NCBI GenBank assembly: GCA_030704615.1
Contig: CM060731.1
Span: forward strand, 23,622,001-23,686,000
Length of the DNA stretch: 64,000 bases
Direction: 5' to 3'
DNA from: Takakia lepidozioides
Lineage: Eukaryota; Streptophyta; Takakiopsida; Takakiales; Takakiaceae
Under the pieces are notes generated by a model. The model ran no database searches. It saw only the letters and a list, made by a program, of their open reading frames with translations, and was not told the origin of the DNA. This document shows positions 48,201-58,900 of this stretch, one piece after another; positions within the stretch are counted from its first letter, which is position 1, and the number at the start of each line of letters is the position of its first letter. The position numbers and the translations under genes were made by a program.

Positions 48201-51200
48201 ATCCGGCCAAAAGATCAGAGCAGCATATACAGTCTATGACTAGCAATCTATTGATGTTTTTCATGGCACACAAAGAGTCAGTATCACAAGACGAGGGGAA
48301 GACGAGCAGAGGGGTTCCAAAGCCAGCAGCTCCAGCCTGTTGGAGTTCTCATATCAAACTCCCCCATTTGCCTTTCTTCCCATTGCCTTCAGGCAACTGG
48401 CCTGCCAGGGCCTTCCATTCTATGCTTTCTCCCTATACTCAGCCAGAGACAACCATCCCTACTAATGCTGTGCACGCTACAACACCTCTATGCTCTTCTC
48501 CAACATCTGTCATCTTTGGCAATTCGGCAGACTGTTTCATTTCTACCCACAGCAGCAACCCACTACACTTGCTCAAACAACCACATTCCTTGAATGAGGT
48601 GCAGGGATTGCAGTAATCAAGCTCATTGTGACGATCAGCCATCCACAAACAAGATTGCAATTTTTGATGTCATCGTTCGAGGATTGCACATTTGAACCTT
48701 GTCATGCAGTAAAGAACTACACAAACCCCTACTTGTTCTTAGAATCAACCGTCCTGCAGACAAGATTGCACTGTGAGCCTTTGAAGGCGCGCTGCTATAA
48801 TCATTGGAGGATTGAAAGCTTGAAACTTGTCTTAAATTAAACAACCACAAACCCCTATTTGATCTCAATACTGGGCATCCCACAAATAAGATTTTACTGC
48901 GAGCATTGAAGGCAACCTGCTATTGTCATGGGAAGGCTGTACCTTTGAAAGGAGGGGTAGATGACACATATCGATTGGGGGAGTAAATTCCCAAAGCTGA
49001 GTACCATAAGATGGAATGCTTTCATCCATGACCAGCTGGTTCTGTCATGTTTAACATGGTCCAGAAAAGAGTTGCTCTGGTTTGCTTGCATCTCCCTCAG
49101 CAGTCACTTTGTTCATGCCAAGCTTATGAGGAAAGATGCACTCAGAAGCTCGAAAGGCGTGTGATCACTACTGGGTAACCCGGAGAGAGCATGGAATTGG
49201 TGCTATCTGAACCTATTGCATGATGTGGAGGAAAGGAATTTTCTCTTTGCCACCACAGTGAGAAGCTGGCCATTGGTTTTGGGCTGATCAGCACGACTCA
49301 TCAAGAATCTTCGAGTGTGTGGAGACTGCCACACCTCCACCAAATTCAAAGATTGTTGGCTGAGCAATTGTTGTATGGGACGCTAACTACTTTCCACCAC
49401 TTTGAAGATGGGATTTGTTCTTGTGGTGATTACTGGTGAAAGGATGTTTTCTTGGAAAGATGCTAGTGTCTTGCTTCATTCATTGATCTGTGTAGCTACT
49501 CAGACCATCCACCATTTCCTGAGAGTACTGACCATCATAACCAGAGAGAATGAAAAAATATGGGCACACACTGACCGCGGACCGCTACAATGAAAGAGCC
49601 TTCCATATACCACACTAGATTGAGTACCTGCTTGAGCGACAGCAAGCGAGAGAGGCACAAGGGCAAGAAAAGGCTTGGGAAAGGTTTTGTAGAGGTTTTT
49701 CAGAATTCACACCTGCTCAATCACCAGGGCCTCACTTTGCAAACGAACAGAAATCACAGGATATCCTTGCTGCTTGGTCCATGAGTCCATCAACTCCCCC
49801 ACTGGCTCCCTTGTCTCTTCCGATAGAACTGTCCACAAGTCATCTGTTTTCGCATTCTTGTACTGGAACCTCTTAATATACGATACTAAACCTTTCTGTC
49901 AATCCACATCAGAATAGCATTGGATTCAGCTGACAAGGCCAAGCAAACAGAGTGTTGCAAAGGAAAATGATGGGAACCCCAACCAAAAGACACACCTGGA
50001 ATTTTTCAGGCCCCAAATAGGTCTGCAGCATACGAATGATGGAGGCTCCCTTCCTGTAGCTTATTGCATCAAAAATCTCATCAATCTCGCGAACATGTCC
50101 TACATCCACCTGAACAAGACAAATTGCTTCTTTGTTACTAGCAACGCAACATACAACATCCTCCTCACACCAGCTTCAGTCCTAGCCTTTAGTAACGAGC
50201 ATGAAAAATCCAACACACTCTAGTGAAAATAGGTGTTGACATCACCTAATGTGCTCTTGCATAATTGATCTTTGAAGCCTCGTCACTGCCAAACTCAATG
50301 ACAGTTTACTTCCATTCTATGTTGTGTGTCTCTAGTTCACCAGTTCTGTATAATCCAAAACATATGAATTTAAGTCGCATCACAGCCAGGCACAGAAATC
50401 CTGAAGCTTTGAGCCAAACGAATAAGTACTAACAGAGTACCTGCCACATTCTAGCCCTGTGTGTTGGTTGCAGTTTGAGGGAAGAAGAACTAAATAGAAA
50501 CTGACCAGAAAATCCCTGGATATACCTCAATGGGATGAGACCCCACCAGCCCATCCAACCTAAAAGCATCCATTGTCTGGTCCATGAACTGCGTCCAAAT
50601 CTTCCACTCTGGAAACAAGTGATCAATGGCCAAGTAGCTCACCTGAGGGTAGACATTACAAAACATCAGTCATTTGCAACTGTGTCAACTAAACCAAGAA
50701 ATCATTTTTTAGGACTAAAGAGGTCAGTTCATGGCCACTGCTGTCAATAAGCAATGCATGTCAATTTCATCTCTCATATGTGAAATCTTGTATGAGCTCT
50801 TACATATTTTATGTGTCTTGTGTCACAACTTTCATGTAAGGCTACAGAAGGGTTGACCTTTTGCTATGGCTGCAGACAGAACAAAACACTTCCTCAGTAA
50901 TCACAGTTCCACCTAAAACAGAACTGAACCAACACATGTCACCTTATGGACAGGGATGAACTCATGGAGTTGGAGTTTGTTGCTTACCCAAGTAGCAAAA
51001 CCTTCATTAAGCCAGAGATGGGTCCACCATTCCATCGTAACAAGATTGCCGAACCATTGATGCGCTAGCTCGTGAGCGACTACTATTGCCACCTGGCTCA
51101 CTCCAACCCATGCAAAACACATTCATGATTCTGACAAACCAGAACACTCTTTCAATGGGCCTCTCTGTCCCACTATTGGAGTGAGCCCCTAGTGTCTGTG

Positions 51201-54200
51201 CGGCCTTTTGTTTTGCTCCAACTGGGCGTGGGGTTTATGGCCACAAGGCTAGGGCAAACAACGTCTAATGAGTACTCTCTCTCCTCTCGGGGAGGTAGCA
51301 GATGTTGTCACGCTGTTTGAGGCATATCAGCTATTCACCACAGGCCAGCGTACTAAATCCAGCAACAGCAACATCTTTGCAGCAGCAACGTAATGGTCAG
51401 TGCCCATTTCTGGAGCCAGTTCTGGTTTGCTTCCAACCATTTTACATGTGACATGTGGCAGGCCGGGGACTGGTCATTGACATACTATGCATTAGCTTCA
51501 TGCACTATTCTCAGATAGATGACATGCATCTGGTTACATTACTATCTGCGAGACAATGTATTTCTAGGGGTTCGAGCTGAGTGGGTGGGAGAAGCAGAGG
51601 ATCCAGAGCACAGCAACATCACTGCTTTTGTTCCACCGGCAAATTTCACAGTGATATTCACGGAGGAGGTTCCTGAAAAGTTTCCATACCCTTTGTTTGG
51701 AGGCAGATGCAGAAGTTTCATCGATCAACAGGGTAGCCTCTCGATATGTAACCAGTCCATAGTTTTCCATGGCTCCTGCCGCAAAATCTGGAATGGCGAC
51801 CATGTCCAATTTGGGAAGGGGGTATCCTGTTCCAAAATACCTGGTGCCCATGCCCAAATCCAATTACTGCATGCTACAAAACAGAGGTTGCCCTCTCCCT
51901 CCATCCAGCTACCCCTGCCATATAGTAACTAACGGGTGTTGAGGAAAGCTCCTCAGATTTCCCAACAACTGCTCACTACCAATGATTGAGGTCAAAATGC
52001 AATCACAACAGCCATTGTCCTCTGATCTAACCATTTGTCACACTTCTCAAGTTTCACCAAGTTTTAAGTAAACAATGAAGATGGTAAAAAGCCACTCACA
52101 AAACATTTCCAGGGACCACATAGTACCAGCTATATCAACAAGCAAATTACAACCCCAGAAATCCAGTGGAACGATGAAAATCAATTGAACTCAAATGTGA
52201 GAGGTAACCAAAGATTAAACGATAGCCATTCCAAGGTAAAGAAGAGCATAGGAGAGGACAACAAAGGCACCAGGACAAAACCTCAAAGGAAAGAAGAAAA
52301 ACAGGAAAGAAACCAGAAAGAATGATGCCTCCACTCAGAGAGTCAATTGGAGAGAAGTTACAGCAGAATGAAAAGTAATCAATTATAACTTGGACAATTC
52401 AAAACTGTACACTAGTGACCATCAAGGTGTTACTAGAAAGAGTTCAAGCGAGAGCTGGAGTGCTTACTCAGCATAAAAAGGAAGTGTTTGAAGAGCGATG
52501 TCCAGGGCAAATCTACCCTGTTCCGTCTTACCAACAGCAGTATATACACGTACTTTGTCACCTGGAAACAAAAGAGAATAAACAAACTCAACCACGGTAC
52601 ACAGACACCCACTTGTTCCCTGTCTAACAGACTGGAGGCCCAGCAACAGAGGTAGACTTTTCGAGTATCCAGGGTTTCAGACATGCCAGAAAACTATACC
52701 TTGTACAAAGAAACAGTAGGGCATCTTCATCTTGTTACAACTATTCGAATGAGGGAAAACTTAGTGTGAAGCATTCATACCATCTTTGGTGGTGCCCTCC
52801 ACATAGTCAAACTCTCCCACAATAACGGCGACCAGATATGTTGACATGCATGGGGATTCCTCAAACTTAACAGTCTTGGTGTGGGGTCCCGTTGCTTTTT
52901 CTTCAGCAATGGGCATGTTAGACAGGGCCACCCGATCCAAGGGAACATGCAGAGTTACCTTGAACGTCGCCTGCAGTTAAGAAGAAAACTGTTAATAAAT
53001 CACATGGCAGCAATATGTATAAATGCACCAATATATTGAAGTGTTTGCCTTTCAACAAAAGAATGGAAGGAAAAGTAACCTTGAAAGAGGGCTCGTCCCA
53101 ACAGGGAAAACAGCGCCGTGCATCAGCAGCCTCAAACTGTGTGACAGCCATATTCCTTCGCTCACCATGGACTTCGTATGAGCTGTACACGTTGAAGACA
53201 ACAAGCGACACACAAATCACATGAGATCAAAATTCATCAAGTACATCGAGTCATTTCATTTTGAAACAAATAGGCGGGGTTCTTCACTTGGCAGCGTTTC
53301 TATAGTTCGCAGCTAATTTCCCTTGGATAAGATGTACTCGTAAGACTTTGTTTGCCGTAGCCTTGTGGCCCAGTTTGGGCGGAACAAAAGGGACCAGAAA
53401 CTACCTTTGTGAGGGGCTCACTCCGGTAGTATGACTTACCCTGATACAAACAATTAGTTCAGGCTTTCCATATATCCTCTAGGAAGCCCTTCACACAAGC
53501 ATCAATCTGTTGTATGTGAGCAGCCCAAAAGTTACACTCCAACAGGGCCAGGGCTTTAGGCTCAGCCTCAAGATTTTGAAAGTTGGTGAGCAGAGGTGCC
53601 GAGACAATGTTCTTGATTGTCCTGAAGTGTCACTGTCTGGTGGGAATATCCCGGACAATGTATCAGAAAATGGTTGCCCGCACATCGGGCAAATTACAAT
53701 CTCCTCTTACTTTCTGCATCTGTTTATCGTTCAAAGGTAAGCTTCCCACCCTGAGTTTACCTTCCCTTGGATAAGGGAAAGGAGAAATCTGGGGAAATTA
53801 AGGGGGGTCTTCATCTTCTTTCAATCCCTCTAGTCACAGACATCAAGTCACACTCGCAATTTTTTAATTTACACATCCAAAGTAAATTTCAGGACACCTA
53901 CTATTTCCAATAACTCTACACTTTACCACGCATCTGTCTAACTCACATTACTGCAGAAGTTTCCAGAGATTTGTAAGAGAAGGAGAGAAGCAATAGACAG
54001 GGATAAAAGCTGAAATATCAACCCTCTTGGAGCTGTTTGTTGGGTTTCTATCCACTAGAGAATGGAAACTTAACACAAAATTGCCTCAGTGCTCACAAAT
54101 TGGAATGACAATCTTGTTTGTCACACACGAGTATTTGATGTATGGGCTCATTCAACCTTCACTGCTGCTCTAGCCCGCAGTTTTGCCAACAGATGAGAAA

Positions 54201-55283
54201 GACATTGATCCATGGGCAGCATAATACCTCCGATAGAAACCACGCATGTGATCATTAAGAGTGCCTTGGAATTCCATACCCAAGATGGCCTCCCCAAGAG
54301 GCAGGGGCTCAGCAAATGTCAGTATCATGATTTCGTCTTTCGCATCCAGCTCAACTGACACGGGCCAAAGAACCTGCCCCACCCAACACCACAAACCATG
54401 CATCACATGAAGAAATTGATGCAATCTTCCTGCTTGCACAGTTTCTCTGTAAGGTCTCAAGTTCAGCTGCAGTTACAAACCTGCATGGAAGCTTCATCTC
54501 CTGTAGGATGGTGTTTTTCTGCAACTTTTATTCATAATTTCCTCCTGTCATCAAATACTTCCATTCATATCTTCATTCAAAGGGACACCTTAATAAATCC
54601 CGCGAACTTCCATCTCCAGGCCTGAACAAGTCTGGAGAGGCGCCTCCCTTGCTGCATCATATAGGGTTTTCTGATATTTGGAGTTCTGACCCATCAATAC
54701 ACCAATCGGAACCATGGAAGGCTGATAGCAAGGTCACCCTTTTCAAGCTGCCTTGAAGGAAAATTCCCAACTTTGATATGAAATCTCAGATAAGGCTTAA
54801 GAGTTGACCAGAGCAACTTCCTAATTACATTGCTTCTTATGTTTCTTAGGCTACGTAGTCTGTCTGCCTTATGATACAGACGATAGTGTCTAGAACTGAA
54901 ATCTGGAGTGAAATTGGTTTTAGCTTTCATACACGCCTCAGACACTACCAAGGGGCAACGAACATTCCTACCTGCCGGGAAGACTTCGTGCGCAGCCAGA
55001 CAGAATTCTCGGTGATGGTCAGATCCGCCGCATTAAGAACTATATGCTTGGTATCCTCCACAATTTCTACCGCCACTGATATTTTCCCAACCACCTTGCA
55101 TGTCTTCAGATTGGGCGTCAGTTCTAGGTCGTACCGGCGAGGGACGACGAAGGTGGGGAGCCTGATCGTCTTCCGAAATCCATCCGACTCCCGCCCACTT
55201 TTGGATCTCTTGCGCAGCTGCGATACTATCACGTACGTTGTGGCCAGAACCAGTGCAGCCGCAGCTGCCACTCGGGCCGCCAT
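39250..55283 (-). CDS. M1-family (puromycin-sensitive, APM1-like) aminopeptidase
   Basis: Nineteen minus-strand exons: 55,283-54,972, 54,373-54,228, 53,182-53,080, 52,970-52,781, 52,561-52,468, 51,840-51,690, 51,092-50,988, 50,642-50,526, 50,109-49,996, 49,895-49,713, 47,058-46,677, 44,436-44,315, 43,615-43,518, 43,229-43,052, 41,030-40,916, 40,545-40,478, 40,320-40,243, 39,708-39,628 and 39,438-39,250. They join at GT-AG sites in phase to 941 residues. The enzyme removes N-terminal residues from peptides using zinc. Visible: GAMEN at about residues 304-308 (amino-terminus binding) and HELAH at 339-343 with Glu362 in NEGF (zinc ligands, catalytic Glu340). Residues 5-21 form a hydrophobic anchor followed by LRKRSK, which cytosolic homologues lack. 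The ERAP1-like C-terminal helical domain is complete. An alternative ATG lies 26 codons upstream at 55,361. Arabidopsis APM1 is a related plant member. Confidence 0.95.
40594..40880 (+). repeat. 144-bp tandem duplication in aminopeptidase intron 15
   Basis: GTAAAGGACAAGGACTTGTA and the following 124 bases are repeated immediately (second copy from 40,738), with about four substitutions. Both copies end in ATCACAGCAGACA. They lie between exons 15 and 16. Confidence 0.92.
41095..41330 (-). repeat. LINE 3'-end fragment in aminopeptidase intron 14
   Basis: Carries GGGCTCACTCCAGTAGTGG, CTAGAAAGCCCTTCACACAAGC and ATCAATCTGCTG, the antiparallel form of the repeat at 41,445-41,800. Confidence 0.65.
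41445..42370. repeat. clustered LINE 3'-end fragments with an inverted pair
   Basis: Two plus-direction fragments (41,445-41,750 and 41,755-41,950) are followed by a plus copy starting at the zinc-knuckle segment (CSKCGRPED at about 41,970-41,996) and then a minus copy ending near 42,110. The last two face each other across 42,110-42,160 and could fold into a long hairpin. They lie in an intron, so the hairpin would be transcribed in the pre-mRNA. Confidence 0.6.
42250..42810 (-). pseudogene. LINE ORF2 C-terminal end with zinc knuckle
   Basis: On the minus strand, from about 42,790 down, the remnant reads through a conserved segment also present at 57,830-58,030 ([13 protein letters not shown]-type text, decayed). 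It continues with [20 protein letters not shown] and a stop-bearing linker and ends in [15 protein letters not shown], a C-x2-C...H zinc knuckle as found at LINE ORF2 ends. It has the same direction as the host aminopeptidase gene. Confidence 0.65.
44530..44850 (+). repeat. LINE 3'-end fragment in aminopeptidase intron 11
   Basis: Contains GCTCACACACAGCAGACGGATGC, GTGAAGGGTTTTCTAGAGG, CCAAGGTAAGTCCCAC and GTCTTATGAGCACATTC. A partial second copy of its tail (44,540-44,600) precedes it, so two insertions are stacked. Confidence 0.65.
44986..45455 (+). repeat. dispersed direct repeat, about 100 bp
   Basis: CTGCCC-ATAA-GTTA, then GCTGAACTATG-CT-CAAGCAAGGTA, occurs at 44,986-45,094 and again at 45,369-45,455. 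Both lie in aminopeptidase intron 11. No coding capacity. Confidence 0.6.
48674..48932 (+). repeat. tandem duplication, about 128-bp unit
   Basis: Two diverged units (48,674-48,800 and 48,806-48,932) share GGATTG, ACAAACCCCTA-TTG, CAAGATT or TAAGATT, and AAGGC. They lie in intron 10 of the aminopeptidase gene. Confidence 0.55.
49206..49440 (+). pseudogene. DYW-PPR pseudogene fragment in aminopeptidase intron 10
   Basis: Reading across three frames gives [45 protein letters not shown] and then [19 protein letters not shown] followed by CGDYW and a TGA. This is the complete C-terminal part of a DYW domain with at least three frame breaks and a deletion after LIST. It is antisense to the aminopeptidase gene. 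Its wording differs from the intact gene at 30.8-33.1 kb (EKLA versus ERLA, FEDGIC versus FQNGVC), so it derives from another family member. Confidence 0.9.
51165..51290 (+). repeat. LINE 3'-end fragment in aminopeptidase intron 6
   Basis: CCCACTATTGGAGTGAGCCC, AACTGGGCGTGGGG and ACGTCTAATGAGTACTCTCT match the tail of the LINE family. Confidence 0.6.
53335..53770 (-). repeat. LINE 3'-end fragment in aminopeptidase intron 2
   Basis: Antiparallel to the 36.3 and 44.5 kb copies: GTAAGACTTTGTTTGCCGTAG, CAGTTTGGGCGGAAC, GGGCTCACTCCGGTAG, CTAGGAAGCCCTTCACAC, CAAGATTTTGAAAGTTGGTGAG, then CCCGGACAATGTATCAG and a zinc-knuckle-like stretch (TTGCCCGCACATCGGGC). Confidence 0.65.
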
Positions 55284-55835
55284 TTCGCACCCACACGGAC
55301 TTCCTAGAGAGCAAAAAATCCCACGATTGAAAACAAAACCCACCTGCACTGATGAAATCACTCCTCGTCAATCACCCAACTTTAGCCTCCATCGCAGTGC
55401 CACCCACAACTCTTTCCTCTTCTGCACCTACAAACACGGAAGAAAGGTGAGGAAGACGAGTCAACTAAAGAAAGAAGACCAACTACAAACATCGTCGACA
55501 CAGTTTTGTATTGAAATCCCAGTCTTGGCGCTGCGAATTGTTTAGCAATTCTGCGGTGAGAATCTCTTGTGCTGACCTTACATAGCGATCACACTACAAA
55601 TGGATGAACGTACGAAATCTGTTGATCCCGTACCCAAGAGGCAGCTGAGCTCGCAGAGATAATACAACGTCCAATCACATGTCAACCACTGTACTCGCAG
55701 CGCGGCTAATCTCTCATGTTTCTGCGTTTCCTCATCAGTCAGAGAAGAGATTGTGTGAGACAGGGAAAATAGAGACAGAGGGGCAGTTGGGTTGTGGTGA
55801 TAAAGAGAGAGAGGCAGTTGGGTTGTGAGGAAAGT

Positions 55836-55867
<32 letters not shown>

Positions 55868-55910
55868 CTAGGGTAGCCTACAGCAGCTGTGGGGCAGCGG
55901 GAAAGCAGAA
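55284..55910. promoter_or_regulatory. divergent intergenic promoter region with GA microsatellite
   Basis: The 627 bases between the aminopeptidase ATG (minus) and the FHA gene ATG (plus) must hold both promoters and 5' UTRs. A GA tract of about 30 bases (55,837-55,867) lies 44 bases before the FHA ATG; GA tracts are common in plant 5' leaders. No TATA box stands out. A shared bidirectional promoter is inference. Confidence 0.5.
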
Positions 55911-58900
55911 ATGCAAGCACTTGTGTCTGTGCCTGCAGGGCAGGCTTTTCCCCGCCTCTCCCTGCGAGCATCCCTCTCAAGCCACTCAACTGTTGGCTGC
56001 TCTTATTCACCTCCATCCAGGCCGTTGAGTGTGCATTTGAAGGAATCCAGGGTGCCTTTATGCAGCAGGTTTAGCACGAAGCACTCATTTCCTATCGGTA
56101 AACGAGTTTTTTCACACCACCGTCTCAGAATCGCTGCATTGCAAGCCTCGGAGAAAAGCGTGAAATGGATTCTTGAGCCTGTTGGTGAGTATTTTGCGAT
56201 CAACTAGTGAGTTAGGCGGAACCAAAAGGTTCTCTGTCAGTGCAAATCAAGTGAAAGATTTCAGTGATAATTGCTCGATCTGGTAACAGAGAGGCGAGAC
56301 ATACGGGCCTAGGAGCTGAAGCATGCATTTGATCTCCTCCTGTTGGGATGCCCGGAACTCCAAGCATACAGCAGCCTGGGCCAGCATTGCTACATATGCC
56401 TTGCCTGCTGAAGAATTACTGCATTCAGGGTCGGTTCGCAATGATAAGACAGTAGATAGTGTTGCAAAGGTCTTCTCGGTCAAGAAATTTAGCAAATTGA
56501 TCATCAAAAGTTATGTTTAGAGCATCTTCTTCGGATAGGTCAACCATTGGGAACGTCTATGGCAATGAGTCCAATTCAGAGTCCAATTGTCAACTCCACT
56601 AAACCATGACAACTGAGAAGTTGGCAGACAGAGTGTGTATTTTCGTGAACAGAAATACCTTAAGGAAAAGAGTAGTCCAATCAAGCTGCCCATGGATGAA
56701 CCCCTTGTCCCTGGTAATGACCAAGCATTATCCCCGTCGAAGACAATTTATAGGATGCTGGGCTTTCCCTGTTTCTGAGTACTGAAGAAATCTCCTTGAG
56801 GTGTTTTTCCAGATATTTATCCGCCTCGTTTTCTGGTGGGTTGCAATTGCAGGTGACGGGGATACAAGCCATCTTGATGAAGCTGTACCTTTGCCTGGGT
56901 CTTTTGAACTGGCCTCAGTAAGTATGAATTACTGAAGAGGGTCTGATACATTCTCATCTATTGTGTGTTGGGTCAGGGTTCATGTCTAACATCATGTAAT
57001 GTTGTGGGCAGGATGCTGCGACAGTGGGTCGTGTAGCAGGAAAAGCTGACATTGTCATTCCAGTTGCAACTGGTAAGAATCTGTGTGTAGCACCCGCACA
57101 TTATGTGCAGTATCAATAAGGGTATGCAGCTTTCATTCTGTGGCCAATTTGAGAGAGCAAATTACATATATCTCATTCTCTAGCTTGGACTTTGAGTTCA
57201 ATGATAATCGTTAGGCCTGACCTATTAGCACACAATTGCATTTGCATGTTTTGTATTCTTTTTACATGGTTTGAGCTGGTTCCTTCTTGAGCCCTGTGTA
57301 AGTGGGAAGCCCCTTATTGGGTTATTTACTGACAGGTCTAGGGAAAGTATGCTCTACTGCACCTTTTGGAGACTATAGCCTGGCTATGTCAATTGTCATA
57401 ATCAATGTTTTGATTTCACCTTCATATCCAGGGGTAATTTCTGAAAGGAGAGTGCTGGGATTGAGTTGATAGTGACTTTTCTGTCAATATCTGATATGAA
57501 GCCTTTGATTCTTCCACAATGGTGAAACCAAACAGTGTCTGGCCTCCATGCTCGCCTTGAGAAGAGAGAAGGAGCACTTTTTGTGACCGATCTGGACAGC
57601 ACCAATGGCACCTACATAGATGACAAGAAAATAAGGCCTGGAGCTGTGAGCCCGGTGTTCCCAGGAAGCTACATTACTTTCGGTGAGTATGCATTTACCT
57701 TGGCTTTTGAGCATATGAGGTCTTCAAGCCTAGCCTGTGGCATGTGGGAAAGGATCATGAATCCATATACACTGATAGGATAGAAGCAGGGCCAGTTCTT
57801 CCTGAATATTCAGGTACTTGAATATCTCCTTACCTTTTTCCTATTTAACAGCTCCCAAGAAATAGAGTCGATCATCTTAGGGTATCTGGTATTAGGCATG
57901 CGATTTAACTGACCCCACCATCTGACCTTGGACCCATCACGTCGAGAGCTCAAGGGTGGTACACCAAACTCGCCCCAAACAGCTGGCTGCTCTAGAGCGT
58001 GCCGACATGCTCTCTTTGAGCACCGAAAGCTGAATGGATTCTAAAGTGTAAGCATGGTTGGAGGTGCCTTCCTACTCGGCAGATGCGTACTTCAAGGTTG
58101 GCCTAATAATGTTGCAAAGCATGGTCCTTTCTACTTCAGCATTAACTCCTCTGGAGTGGAAAATTTGAGTGAGATACAAAGCTGTGTGTTTATCTGTTTG
58201 AACCAATTTTTGTGTACGCACATCCCAGTTACAACTGGAGGAAAACTCAAAACCAAGATATGTGGGAAGGGAGCGCAGGATTCTCTTCACTGCCCCATGT
58301 CCATTTGAGATCCCTCCTCCCCTCTGCATGATCATTGAAGGCCACCACCTTGCATTTACTAACATTGGCTTCGATTGGATGGGATATCCCCCCTAGGCCC
58401 AGTAAGCCATCCACAAGCATAAGAGCTGGTATGGTGGCATCATCCACCCTCAACCCAAATCAATCGCTTTCCACATCTTCGAGGAGCTGATAATGAAAAC
58501 AGTGAAGAGCAATGTGAAGAGGGTATAACCTTGAGCTACACCTTGGTCAATGTCAAAGAACATAGAGTTCTGGCCATTGACCATAACACAACTTTTGTTG
58601 TTCGCATATAGGTTGTGAACCATCCTCCACATCTTTCCCCCAAACCCCAGAAGACCACAGACAAAGCCACAGCCCATCGCGCCATTCTGTATCATAAGCC
58701 CTTTTACATCCAGGTAGAAGATAAAGGTGGGTATTCCTTCTTTTTTCCTTCCCTGAATTAGGTTAAAGATATGGTCAGTGCAGCCCCTATTTCTCTGGAA
58801 GCCTGCCTGACCTTCATGTTCTCGACTCCACACAACCTTCAGCACAGGTGCTTATAATCCTATGAAATAGCTGGCCAACTGCGCCAAGTAGTGTAATGTC

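Noticed and set aside
48029-48616. 195-codon plus-strand open frame
   Set aside because: Lies antisense in an aminopeptidase intron, has no motif and no coding-like pattern, and overlaps non-conserved repeat sequence.
54871-55545. 224-codon plus-strand open frame
   Set aside because: It is the antisense shadow of aminopeptidase exon 1 and its 5' UTR.
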